DNA of 33,285 bases. It comes from Flavobacteriales bacterium UBA7612 (lineage in GTDB: Bacteria > Bacteroidota > Bacteroidia > Flavobacteriales > Weeksellaceae). Where the stretch lies: contig DLJQ01000011.1 of NCBI GenBank assembly GCA_002484335.1, forward strand, positions 1-33,285. Direction: 5' to 3'. This document shows positions 17,073-24,758 of this stretch, one piece after another. Within the stretch, counting starts at the first letter, position 1. Each line of letters opens with the position of its first letter. The position numbers were made by a program, and so were the translations under genes. The notes below the pieces were generated by a model, which did no database searches, was not told the DNA's origin, and worked only from the letters and a program-made list of their open reading frames with translations.

Positions 17073-17108
17073 ATAATATAAACATAGAAAATTTATTAAT
17101 TTTACGGA

Positions 17109-17609
17109 ATGAATTTCCCTCAAAAAAATAATACTAAAAAAATATATACAATTGATGAGATTAAAGATAAAATGGCTAAATATTGTCTTTATCAAGATCG
17201 ATGTCATTGGGAAGTTGAGAAAAAAATTCGTGAATATGATTTGATTCCTGAAGCTAAAAATGAAATTATTTTTAAATTAATTGATTATGGTTTTCTAAAT
17301 GAAGAACGTTTTGTTTTTAGTTTTGTTAGAGGAAAAGTAAATCAGAAAATGTGGGGAAAAAATAGACTTCGACAGGAATTGAAAATGCGTAATATTGATC
17401 AAAAATTAATTGATTCTGCATTTAAAGAGGAAATTGATTCTGATAAATATTGGATAAATATCACTCGTCTTGCTGAAAAAAAATACAATAGTTTATACAG
17501 TGAACGTGATTCGTTTAAGAAAATAAATAAAATAAAATCCTTCTTAGTTTATAAAGGTTATGAATTTGATTTGATAAATGATGCGATTGAAACATTAAAC
17601 ATTAAATAA
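17109..17609 (+). CDS. recX: Regulatory protein RecX
   Basis: The 166-residue all-helical cytosolic protein matches RecX, which modulates RecA filament activity in recombination and the SOS response. Diagnostic patterns are DRCHWEVEKKIREYDL near 32-47, LIDYGFLNEERFVFSFVRGK near 62-81, and WGKNRLRQELKMRNID near 87-102, followed by a third three-helix repeat (about 110-160). Length is normal for the family. recA is not adjacent. An AT-only inverted repeat (17603-17624) follows the stop but has no T-run, so I do not call it a terminator. Confidence 0.88.
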   Translation: MNFPQKNNTKKIYTIDEIKDKMAKYCLYQDRCHWEVEKKIREYDLIPEAKNEIIFKLIDYGFLNEERFVFSFVRGKVNQKMWGKNRLRQELKMRNIDQKLIDSAFKEEIDSDKYWINITRLAEKKYNSLYSERDSFKKINKIKSFLVYKGYEFDLINDAIETLNIK

Positions 17610-17638
17610 AAAACTTCTTTATTTATTGTACAGAATAT

Positions 17639-17728
17639 GCGTTAGGGATTGACGTGAAAATCCTTTTTATGTAGCGTTTTAGCGAAATAAAAAGATTGTA
17701 ACAAAAAGCCCGCCCGAAGTGAACGCCC
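17639..17728 (+). repeat. GC-richer foldable element, probable copy of a dispersed flavobacterial repeat
   Basis: About 90 non-coding bases stand out by composition. GCGTT (17639-17643) can pair with AACGC (17722-17726), closing a branched fold. Inside it, AGGGATT (17644-17650) can pair with AATCCTT (17659-17665) with one wobble, and CTTTTTAT (17663-17670) with ATAAAAAG (17687-17694) perfectly; the two overlap by three bases and would share or compete. The distal part, AAAGCCCGCCCGAAGTGAAC, resembles intergenic repeats I remember from flavobacterial genomes, recalled rather than searched. No second copy is in this window. It could be a structured RNA, a repeat of unknown function, or a remnant. 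Confidence 0.5.
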
Positions 17729-17827
17729 AAAAAGCTTTACAACTCATCCTATTAAAAATACAATTCAGTAAACTAATTTTTCATATAGATACAACTGTGT
17801 CTAGTTTTACACTAAAACAAACACAAT

Positions 17828-18469
17828 ATGGAAAATCTTATAAAAATAATTATCTACGTTCATGCTTTTTTTGGAGGAATAGGATTAATAGCTGGAACAG
17901 CAATTATGTTTTCGAAAAAAGGGAATTTACTTCATAAGAAGTTAGGAAAAATTTTCTCTGTAGGAATGTTAATCAGCTCTGTAATTTCTTTATTTATTTG
18001 CATGTTTCCTAACCATCATAATTCATTTTTATTAATGATTGGTATTTTTACAATTTATATGATTTTAATGGGGAATAGAGTTATAAACTATAAAGAGGAA
18101 GGATATAAAAATTATTTTGATAAAATTATTTCGGGAATAATGTTAACAATTAGTGTTATTATGATTGTATTTACAATTTATCAAAAAATATTTTATGATA
18201 ACTTTCCTATTTTATTATTAATATTTGGAACTCTAGGATTTTTTATGTCTTACAAGGACTTCGTATTTTATAAAAATGAAAATAGACATAAAAAATGGTT
18301 GATTTCTCATGTAGGAAGAATTGTGGGAGCCTATATAGCTTCTGTTACAGCTTTTCTTGTTGCTGGTGCAGGTTTTGGTAATAATTTCTATGCTTGGATA
18401 TTACCTTCTATTATTGGGACTATTTATATTGTTTTTTGGGGAAGAAAATTAAATAAGGCTATTGCTTAA
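17828..18469 (+). CDS. DUF2306-like multi-pass membrane protein
   Basis: The 213-residue protein has about six or seven hydrophobic segments (near 5-27, 41-58, 65-84, 104-124, 128-146, 163-185 and 190-207). Histidines sit in a pattern seen in DUF2306-type predicted membrane proteins: VHAFFGGIGLIAG in the first helix, LLHKKLGKIFSVGM after it, and HKKWLISHVGRIVGAYIASVTAFLVAG near 157-183. The function of that family is unknown; paired histidines in helices would suit metal or heme binding, which is speculation. It is expressed alone between recX and the E2 gene. Confidence 0.7.
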   Translation: MENLIKIIIYVHAFFGGIGLIAGTAIMFSKKGNLLHKKLGKIFSVGMLISSVISLFICMFPNHHNSFLLMIGIFTIYMILMGNRVINYKEEGYKNYFDKIISGIMLTISVIMIVFTIYQKIFYDNFPILLLIFGTLGFFMSYKDFVFYKNENRHKKWLISHVGRIVGAYIASVTAFLVAGAGFGNNFYAWILPSIIGTIYIVFWGRKLNKAIA

Positions 18470-18645
18470 GGAGAATATTTTTAAATTTTATATGATTCTA
18501 AAATAATATCAATTTGATAAATTTTATATACTTTAAAAGGTTAAAATTATTATATTATCAATAATTCGATTAAAAAATCAGAATAATATATTTTAAAAAG
18601 TTGCTATGATAATTTATCTCTGTTTTTTTGAATAAAAAAAATGTT

Positions 18646-18653
18646 TAGCTTTG
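18646..18653 (+). promoter_or_regulatory. -7 promoter box for the E2 gene
   Basis: TAGCTTTG fits TAnnTTTG, 23 bases before the ATG at 18677. A TTTG at 18627-18630 is a possible -33 element, but the 15-base gap is shorter than usual. Confidence 0.55.
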
Positions 18654-18676
18654 TATGAAGCAAATAAACACAAGCA

Positions 18677-19996
18677 ATGTCTGATTATAAATTAATTCTG
18701 CCTTCTATGGGAGAAGGTGTAATGGAAGCTACTGTTACCAATTGGTTGAAAAATGTTGGAGATACAATAGCAGAAGACGAGTCTGTTGTAGAAATAGCAA
18801 CAGATAAAGTTGATTCTGATGTTCCATCGCCAATAGCAGGAGTTTTAAAAGAAATTTTAATCCCTGTTGATGGTATAGCAAAAGTTGATGAACCGATTGC
18901 TATTTTAACTATTGAAGGTGAAGTAGAAAATGAAGTTTCAAATAATTCAGAGACAAAAGTTAGCGAAGTACAAGAAAGTAAAATTTCTGAAGCTGCTACT
19001 ATTTTAAATAAAGAAATAGAATCTATAAAAACTGAATCTATCACATCTATAGAAGATAAATTTTATTCTCCTTTAGTAAAATCTATAGCAAAAGAAGAAG
19101 GTATTTCTCAAACAGAAATTGATAGTATTGTTGGAACTGGAAAAGATGGACGTGTTACAAAAGATGATATTCTAGGTTTTGTAAAAAATAGAGGAAACCA
19201 ATCTTCAAGTAATATAAAAGAAGAATCTACAAGACCTGTTGAAAATAAAGTCTCAACTCCTCAAGCTGCTCCTATAACAATAGGAAATGGAGATGAAATT
19301 ATAGAAATGGATAGAATGCGTAAGATTATTGCGCAAAATATGGTTCAATCTAAACAAACTGCTCCTCATGTTACTTCTTTTGTAGAAGTAGATATGACGA
19401 ATATTGTTCTTTGGAGAAATAAACACAAAAATGAATTTGCAAAAAAATATGGTGAAAAGATTACATTTATGCCAATCTTTATTGAAGCTGTAACAAAAGC
19501 AATTCAAGATTTCCCAATGATAAATGTTTCTGTTGATGGAGATAAAATCATTAAAAAGAAAAATATAAATATTGGTATGGCAGCAGCTTTACCTAGTGGA
19601 AACTTAATTGTTCCTGTTATAAAAGATGCTAATCAATATAATTTAGCTGGTTTAGCTAAACAAGTGAATGATTTGGCAAATCGTTCTCGTCAAAACAAAT
19701 TGAAGCCAACTGAAATACAAGGAGGAACATATACCATAACAAATATTGGTACATTTGGTAATATTTTAGGAACACCTATTATTCCTCAACCGCAAGTAGC
19801 TATTTTAGCTGTTGGTGCAATTGTGAAAAAACCTGCTGTTATTGAAACTCCACAAGGAGATATGATTGCTATTCGCCATAAAATGTATTTATCACATGCT
19901 TATGACCACAGAGTTGTAGATGGAGCATTAGGTGGTATGTTTGTAAAACGTGTAGCTGAATACCTAGAAAGTTTTGAAATAAATACACCAATATAA
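18677..19996 (+). CDS. 2-oxoacid dehydrogenase E2 (dihydrolipoamide acyltransferase)
   Basis: The 439-residue protein has a lipoyl domain (about 1-80; EIATDKVDSDVPS with lipoyl-lysine K44), a flexible linker, a peripheral subunit-binding domain (about 130-168; YSPLVKSIAKEEGI...GKDGRVTKDDIL), and a C-terminal CoA-dependent acyltransferase domain (about 208-435) ending with SHAYDHRVVDG, in which H411 and D415 are catalytic. It forms the core of a pyruvate, 2-oxoglutarate or branched-chain 2-oxoacid complex. The single lipoyl domain and presence of the subunit-binding domain favour the branched-chain type, but this is not decisive. No E1 or E3 gene is adjacent. It has its own promoter box and terminator. 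Confidence 0.93.
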   Translation: MSDYKLILPSMGEGVMEATVTNWLKNVGDTIAEDESVVEIATDKVDSDVPSPIAGVLKEILIPVDGIAKVDEPIAILTIEGEVENEVSNNSETKVSEVQESKISEAATILNKEIESIKTESITSIEDKFYSPLVKSIAKEEGISQTEIDSIVGTGKDGRVTKDDILGFVKNRGNQSSSNIKEESTRPVENKVSTPQAAPITIGNGDEIIEMDRMRKIIAQNMVQSKQTAPHVTSFVEVDMTNIVLWRNKHKNEFAKKYGEKITFMPIFIEAVTKAIQDFPMINVSVDGDKIIKKKNINIGMAAALPSGNLIVPVIKDANQYNLAGLAKQVNDLANRSRQNKLKPTEIQGGTYTITNIGTFGNILGTPIIPQPQVAILAVGAIVKKPAVIETPQGDMIAIRHKMYLSHAYDHRVVDGALGGMFVKRVAEYLESFEINTPI

Positions 19997-20014
19997 CAAC
20001 AAAATTATTTCATT

Positions 20015-20043
20015 AAAATCCGGCTTTAAAGTCGGATTTTTTT
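20015..20043 (+). terminator. Terminator of the E2 gene
   Basis: AAAATCCG (20015-20022) pairs with CGGATTTT (20033-20040), followed by a T-run, about 20 bases after the E2 stop. Confidence 0.88.
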
Positions 20044-20101
20044 GTTTAGTTATATAAATAAAAAAAGAAAAATATTTTATCCTTAAGTAGGATACAATTC
20101 A

Positions 20102-20635
20102 ATGTTTTTGCTAACTTTAACTAAATATATCATATACTATATGGCTACATTCATATCAATATTAATTCTTCTATTAATTTTTGTTATTTTAATTTCAACA
20201 TTTTTTATTGTTGCAGTTTCTGATGCAAAAGTTAAAAAAAATAAAGAACAATTTATTTTCGAAAATTTACCAGATAATATTGTTCTAAAATCTGTTATAC
20301 GCTATAATATTGGACGACCTCAAGGAAAATTTTTAATGATGAAATCTTTTCAAGGAAGTGGTGTACTTTATGTAAATGATAATAAAGTTATTTTTCAGGA
20401 TATTTTAAATAAAGAAGACCATACTTTTGATTTAAAAACATGTAAAATTTCTTGGGTAGAAAACAAAATTAATGGAATTACAAATGCTTTCAAGATTGCT
20501 GATCACGAAATCATAATATTTTTTTACATTGATCAAGGAGGTTTTATATTCAATACAATTGAAGAGAATATTTCTACTTCTGAACTTTTTAATCGTTTAA
20601 AGGCATTAAAAAAACAACTTAAAAAAGCTGAGTAG
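20102..20635 (+). CDS. Membrane-anchored hypothetical protein with a PH-like domain
   Basis: One TM helix (about residues 10-38 of the long form) is followed by a ~135-residue cytosolic region rich in beta strands (KSVIRYNIGRPQGK, GSGVLYVNDNKVIFQDI, HTFDLKTCKISWVENK, FKIADHEIIIFFY) and a C-terminal helix (TSELFNRLKALKKQLKK). This pattern resembles bacterial PH-like/GRAM domains, but I do not recognise a named family. Two starts are possible: 20102 (177 residues), or the ATG at 20141 (164 residues), where the protein begins MATFISILILLLIFV, a cleaner membrane anchor. A near -7 box (TAACTTTA, 20112-20119) favours the second. The 3' end overlaps the convergent barrel gene by 17 bases. Confidence 0.65.
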   Translation: MFLLTLTKYIIYYMATFISILILLLIFVILISTFFIVAVSDAKVKKNKEQFIFENLPDNIVLKSVIRYNIGRPQGKFLMMKSFQGSGVLYVNDNKVIFQDILNKEDHTFDLKTCKISWVENKINGITNAFKIADHEIIIFFYIDQGGFIFNTIEENISTSELFNRLKALKKQLKKAE

Positions 20636-21101
20636 GTAAATGAATTGTTAAACCAGCTCTGATACCACTCATGTCTTTAAAGTTATCATTATTTCTAAAT
20701 TCAAAAGAATATCCTGCGTTTATTTCTAAAAGACTTAGAACTGCAAAACCTACTTTTGGTGTAACTGTCCATGGAGAGACTTCTGCACGAATAACATAAA
20801 AAGCAGAACTAATATTAGAGCTATAAGGATCTCCTGTATTATTACTGAAATTAAACATATATCCTGCTCCAACCTCTGGCATTATACGAAATTTATCTTT
20901 CATATAACCCATGTTAGCATTAGCACTAAAAGTTAGTATATTATTATTCTTTTGAACAAGAAATAAATCTGTACCCACCTTTCCAAAATTTCCATTCCAA
21001 TATTCATATCCCAAATTAACTGTAAAATATTCAGTTAATTTTTGTTGTGCATTGGTAGGGATAAAAGTAAAAAGTACTAAGAATGCTACTATTTTTTTCA
21101 T
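20619..21101 (-). CDS. Small outer-membrane beta-barrel protein
   Basis: The 160-residue protein has a signal peptide (MKKIVAFLVLFTFIPTNAQ, cleaved near A18/Q19). It is then a series of short strands with alternating aromatic and polar residues (YFTVNLGYEYWNG, ILTFSANANMGYM, MPEVGAGYMFNFS, VTPKVGFAVLSLLEINAGYSFEF) with glycine-tyrosine turns, typical of an 8-stranded outer-membrane barrel of unknown function. The C-terminus is LTIHLPTQLF, ending in phenylalanine as barrels do. Its 3' end overlaps that of the convergent PH-like gene by 17 bases, and no terminator lies between them. Confidence 0.8.
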   Translation of the reverse strand: MKKIVAFLVLFTFIPTNAQQKLTEYFTVNLGYEYWNGNFGKVGTDLFLVQKNNNILTFSANANMGYMKDKFRIMPEVGAGYMFNFSNNTGDPYSSNISSAFYVIRAEVSPWTVTPKVGFAVLSLLEINAGYSFEFRNNDNFKDMSGIRAGLTIHLPTQLF

Positions 21102-21162
21102 GCTATAAAATTAATATATTTTATAAAATATTAATGCAGATAGAAAAAATTTTAACTACAAA

Positions 21163-21200
21163 AATAAATAGCTACAACATTACTGTTATAGCTATTTATT
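21163..21200 (-). terminator. Terminator of the HtrA-family protease gene
   Basis: AATAAATAGCTA (21163-21174) and TAGCTATTTATT (21189-21200) form a 12-bp stem, extended by AACA/TGTT inside. On the minus strand it is followed by TTTTTG. The tail TATTTTTG (21166-21159) also matches TAnnTTTG, so the same bases may act as the -7 box of the barrel gene downstream. Confidence 0.75.
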
Positions 21201-21232
21201 ATAAAGATTTTATAAATGATATTATCGACTCA

Positions 21233-22753
21233 TTAATTCATTGTAAAACCTTTTGTATATATTCTTCCATAATAATCAGCAAATTTTATAGAAACACGTC
21301 CTTTATAATTTTTTAGAACTTTTTCTATATCTGCTTTAGAACTAACTTCTTTATCGTTTACAGATAATAATATAAAATCATCTTGTACACCAGCTTGAGC
21401 TAACTTAGCTGTATTATCATTAATTTTTACAGAAACCCCATAATTAATACCAAAACTATCTTTTTGACGCTCTGTTAAAGGTTCAAAATCTGCACCTAAA
21501 ATTTCTGTTGGAGTTAAATCGGCTTTACTTCTAACTTTAGTACTTCCTTTTGCGTCTTTAAGAGTAATTGTATATGTTTTTTCTGTATTACCTCTTCTCA
21601 CTTTCAATGCAACTTTATCTCCTGGTCTTTTACTACCAACAATAAATGATAAGTTAGAGAAATTTGTAATTGGTTTTCCATCTACTTCTTTGATGATATC
21701 TCCTTCTTCAATACCAGAATCTATTGCAGAACCTTTAGAAACTAATTCGGTTACTAAAACTCCACTTTCTGATTTTACATTTTTCTTGTATTGTTTATTA
21801 TATTGTTTAACTGCATCATCATTTGATAAATCAAATCCCATGATACCTAAATATCCACGTTGTACAATACCGTAAGATTTAATATCTTCAACAACTTTTT
21901 TAACTAAGTTAGCAGGAACAGCAAAACCATAACCAGAATATGCTCCCGTTGGAGAAGAAATAGCCGTATTAATACCTATTAAATCTCCATTTGCATTTGT
22001 TAATGCTCCTCCTGAGTTACCAGGATTAATCGCTGCATCTGTCTGAATAAATGATTCGATTGGTGATTCAGAATTTTTACCAAGAATATTAATACTTCTT
22101 CCTTTTGCAGAAACAATACCTGCTGTTACTGTAGAAGTTAATCCAAATGGATTACCTACAGCTAAAACCCAATCACCAACATTAATAGCATCAGAATCTA
22201 CAAATTTTGTAAATGGTAAACCCTTGTCATTTATTTTTAATAAAGCAATATCTGTACTTGGATCTGTACCAACTAATTCTGCGATATAACTTTTTTGATT
22301 ATTTAATGTTACTTCTATTTTTGAAGCACCAGCAATAACGTGATTATTTGTTACAATGTAACCATCTTGAGAAATAATTACTCCAGATCCCATTCCTGAT
22401 GGTTGATCTTGATCTGGTTGTTGCTGTTGTTGTCTTCTTTGTTGTTGCTCTGGTTGACCAAAAAAGAAATCGAATGGATCAAAAAATTGTTGTTGTTGTT
22501 GTTGTTGTCTTTGATTCGAATAATTCTTAATACTAACAACAGTATGTACTGCTTTATTTGATGCCTCTACAAAATTAGGCGCATTATAACCATAATTTCC
22601 TTTATAATCAACGAGTTCAAAATCTCCATTATTACTATTCTTAGCATTCGAGATTAAAGGACTATTTTCTTTGTTATTCACAAAATAAAAACCTCCTAAA
22701 GTTGTCATAGAACTTACTAATCCAACTAATAAATAACCTGTATATTTTTTCAT
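21233..22753 (-). CDS. Periplasmic serine protease, HtrA/DegP/DegQ family
   Basis: The 506-residue protein has an N-terminal hydrophobic signal or anchor (about 5-25) and a trypsin-like domain with H138 (TNNHVIAG), D168 (STDIALL) and nucleophile S247 (NPGNSGGAL). Two PDZ domains follow (about 295-390 and 410-505; RGYLGI...GSAIDSGIEEGDIIKEVDG). It degrades or refolds misfolded envelope proteins. Between the signal region and the catalytic core lies a glutamine-rich insert (about 81-118, with runs of 7, 3 and 5 Q around FFDPFDFFFGQP), partly encoded by a (TTG)7 tract on the plus strand (22487-22507). Such a loop is common in DegP relatives, but its poly-Q character is notable. It diverges from dapF. 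Confidence 0.95.
   Translation of the reverse strand: MKKYTGYLLVGLVSSMTTLGGFYFVNNKENSPLISNAKNSNNGDFELVDYKGNYGYNAPNFVEASNKAVHTVVSIKNYSNQRQQQQQQQFFDPFDFFFGQPEQQQRRQQQQQPDQDQPSGMGSGVIISQDGYIVTNNHVIAGASKIEVTLNNQKSYIAELVGTDPSTDIALLKINDKGLPFTKFVDSDAINVGDWVLAVGNPFGLTSTVTAGIVSAKGRSINILGKNSESPIESFIQTDAAINPGNSGGALTNANGDLIGINTAISSPTGAYSGYGFAVPANLVKKVVEDIKSYGIVQRGYLGIMGFDLSNDDAVKQYNKQYKKNVKSESGVLVTELVSKGSAIDSGIEEGDIIKEVDGKPITNFSNLSFIVGSKRPGDKVALKVRRGNTEKTYTITLKDAKGSTKVRSKADLTPTEILGADFEPLTERQKDSFGINYGVSVKINDNTAKLAQAGVQDDFILLSVNDKEVSSKADIEKVLKNYKGRVSIKFADYYGRIYTKGFTMN
22487..22507. repeat. (TTG)7 trinucleotide repeat within the protease gene
   Basis: Seven exact TTG units on the plus strand encode seven glutamines in the HtrA-family protein. 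Changes in copy number would keep the reading frame and alter only loop length. Confidence 0.9.
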
Positions 22754-22790
22754 CTTAATGTTTTAAGTTTTTTATTTTAAACTGATAAAT

Positions 22791-22798
22791 CAAATTTA
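22791..22798 (-). promoter_or_regulatory. -7 promoter box for the HtrA-family protease
   Basis: Minus-strand TAAATTTG fits TAnnTTTG, 38 bases before the ATG at 22753. No envelope-stress sigma-type site was recognised. Confidence 0.5.
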
Positions 22799-22893
22799 AG
22801 ACCAAAATTTTAACATTTGAAACATGTTTAACTGATATTAACACTGAATTATAAATATTTTATAACAGTAGTAATAAGAGATAAAAAAGTTTT

Positions 22894-22901
22894 TAACTTT
22901 G
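22894..22901 (+). promoter_or_regulatory. -7 promoter box for dapF-mltG
   Basis: TAACTTTG fits TAnnTTTG, 26 bases before the dapF start at 22928. The same eight bases precede the Crp/Fnr gene. Confidence 0.55.
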
Positions 22902-22927
22902 CTATCTATATATAAAAGTATAAAAGA

Positions 22928-23704
22928 TTGAATTTAAAATTTTATAAATATCAAGGCGCTGGAAATGACTTTGTAATGATTGATGATCGTGATGGTCAAT
23001 TTCCCATTTCTACTGAACTTATCAACAAATTATGTGACCGTAATTTTGGTATAGGTGCGGATGGATTAATATTATTACAGAATGATGAGAATTCTGATTT
23101 TAGAATGGTTTATTTTAATTCTGATGGAAATGAAAGTACTATGTGTGGAAATGGTGGACGTTGTATTATACGATTTGCTAATGATTTAGATGTCGCTTCT
23201 GACAAAATGACATTTAATGCCATTGATGGAGTTCATCATGGTATCGTTGACACTGACATAATTCGTTTACAGATGATTGATGTAAATGAAGTTGAAAACC
23301 ATGATAAATACTTTTTTATGAATACAGGTTCACCTCATCATGTAGAATTTGTAAAAGACATAGATCATATAGATGTTTACGAAAAAGGAAAAGAGATACG
23401 ATATGGTGCTCCTTATTTTGAAAAAGGTACCAATGTAAACTTTGTAGAAATTTTACCAGATGATTCTTTAAAAATAAGAACATACGAACGTGGTGTTGAA
23501 AATGAAACATTAGCTTGTGGAACTGGAATAACAGCTGCTGCTATTTCTGCTTATGTAAAAAATATTATCAATAAGAAAGAAATTCAAGTAAAAGCTCTTG
23601 GAGGAAATTTATCTGTAAATTTTGAAGAAAATAATCATAACTTTATCAATGTTTGGTTAAACGGACCAGCTGAAAAAGTTTTTGAAGGTGTAATTGAAAT
23701 TTAA
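22928..23704 (+). CDS. dapF: Diaminopimelate epimerase (TTG start)
   Basis: Cytosolic enzyme converting LL- to meso-diaminopimelate for lysine and peptidoglycan synthesis. The 258-residue protein shows the N-terminal YQGAGNDFVMID and both catalytic thiols: C73 in ESTMCGNGGRC and C197 in ETLACGTGITAA. The start must be the TTG at 22928. No ATG or GTG in frame precedes the conserved QGAGNDF motif, the first ATG (codon 17) would remove it, and a -7 box lies 26 bases upstream of the TTG. The stop is 4 bases before the preferred mltG start, so the two are cotranscribed. Confidence 0.96.
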   Translation: MNLKFYKYQGAGNDFVMIDDRDGQFPISTELINKLCDRNFGIGADGLILLQNDENSDFRMVYFNSDGNESTMCGNGGRCIIRFANDLDVASDKMTFNAIDGVHHGIVDTDIIRLQMIDVNEVENHDKYFFMNTGSPHHVEFVKDIDHIDVYEKGKEIRYGAPYFEKGTNVNFVEILPDDSLKIRTYERGVENETLACGTGITAAAISAYVKNIINKKEIQVKALGGNLSVNFEENNHNFINVWLNGPAEKVFEGVIEI

Positions 23705-23708
23705 TTTT

Positions 23709-24731
23709 ATGAAAAAAATTAATTTAATCATTGTATTAATCTGTTCATTCCTATTTGTTGGATGTTCATTTTTAGATGGATTTAAAGGGAATGTAACTAA
23801 AGATGGATTTATTTACATTACAAAAGGAGCTAAATTCGAACAGGTTTTAGATTCATTAAAACCATATTTAAAAGATGTAAATCTTTTTACTGAATATGCA
23901 AATAACGAAGATTATCCTGCTACTATAAAATCAGGAAAATATAAAATATTAAAATCAGATACTAATCGTGATATCATTGATCGTCTACAAGATGGTGATC
24001 AAGAAGAAGTGAAACTTAGAATTAAAAATGAACCTACTATTTATCATTTAGCTGCTTCTGTTTCTAAACAAATTGATGCGGATTCTATCCAAGTTTTAAC
24101 TGCTATTCGTGATTTTGTAAAAGAACAAAACGATTCTACGTTAAATGATGAAACAGTAAAACAATATTTTATTCCAGAAACTTATTTTGTTTATTGGGGA
24201 ATTACTCCAGAGAAATTTATGGATAAAATGTACAATCAGTACAAAAAAGTTTGGAATGATGAACGTTTAGCAAAAGCAAAAGCTTTAAAAATGACTCCAT
24301 TACAAGTTGTTACGTTAGCATCTATTGTTCAATTAGAATCTTCTGATAACATGGATGAACAACAACGAGTTGCAAGAGCATATATGAATCGATTGGCGAA
24401 AGATATGCGATTAGAAGCTGATCCTACATCTATTTATGCTTATAAAATGGAGAATGGATGGGATCAAAAAATTCAACGTGTTTATAAAAAATGGACATGG
24501 TCTTCTAATGCTTATAATACGTATCGAAATAAAGGTTTACCTCCTGCTCCTATTTGTTTACCAAATCTAGGTGCAATAGATGCTGTATTAAATCCTGCAA
24601 ATCATGATTATATTTTCTTTGTTGCTGATCCTGCTAAACCAGGTTATCATGTTTATACAAATGATTATCAAGAACATTTAAAAAACGCTGAGAAATATAA
24701 AAATTGGTTAAAAGAAAATAATATAAAATAA
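23709..24731 (+). CDS. mltG: Endolytic murein transglycosylase MltG (YceG-like)
   Basis: The 340-residue protein cleaves nascent glycan strands and so sets their length. A LysM-like/YceG N-terminal region is followed by the catalytic domain with VTLASIVQLESS (about 209-220), DEQQRVARAYMNRL and MRLEADPTSIYAY. The glutamate of QLE is the candidate catalytic acid; the first glutamate of the usual EKE pattern is Q here. I choose the ATG at 23709, 4 bases after dapF, over one at 23694 that would add five residues and overlap dapF. The N-terminus MKKINLIIVLICSFLFVGC could be a lipoprotein signal (C19), whereas MltG is usually anchored by a TM helix. Confidence 0.93.
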   Translation: MKKINLIIVLICSFLFVGCSFLDGFKGNVTKDGFIYITKGAKFEQVLDSLKPYLKDVNLFTEYANNEDYPATIKSGKYKILKSDTNRDIIDRLQDGDQEEVKLRIKNEPTIYHLAASVSKQIDADSIQVLTAIRDFVKEQNDSTLNDETVKQYFIPETYFVYWGITPEKFMDKMYNQYKKVWNDERLAKAKALKMTPLQVVTLASIVQLESSDNMDEQQRVARAYMNRLAKDMRLEADPTSIYAYKMENGWDQKIQRVYKKWTWSSNAYNTYRNKGLPPAPICLPNLGAIDAVLNPANHDYIFFVADPAKPGYHVYTNDYQEHLKNAEKYKNWLKENNIK

Positions 24732-24758
24732 TTGTATCTTTAAGCTAAAGAAGTTAGC

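Noticed and set aside
17603..17624. AT-only 8-bp inverted repeat after recX
   Set aside because: No G-C pairs and no T-run follow, so it is not supported as a terminator.
17719..17937. 72-codon plus-strand frame overlapping the foldable element
   Set aside because: It begins inside the GC-richer element, overlaps the start of the DUF2306-like gene in another frame, and has no protein-like features.
18685..19044. 119-codon minus-strand frame inside the E2 gene
   Set aside because: Antisense to the lipoyl domain. Its serine/threonine-rich composition mirrors the codons of the real gene.
23694..23708. Earlier ATG for mltG
   Set aside because: It would overlap dapF and add residues before a well-formed signal or anchor that starts at 23709.
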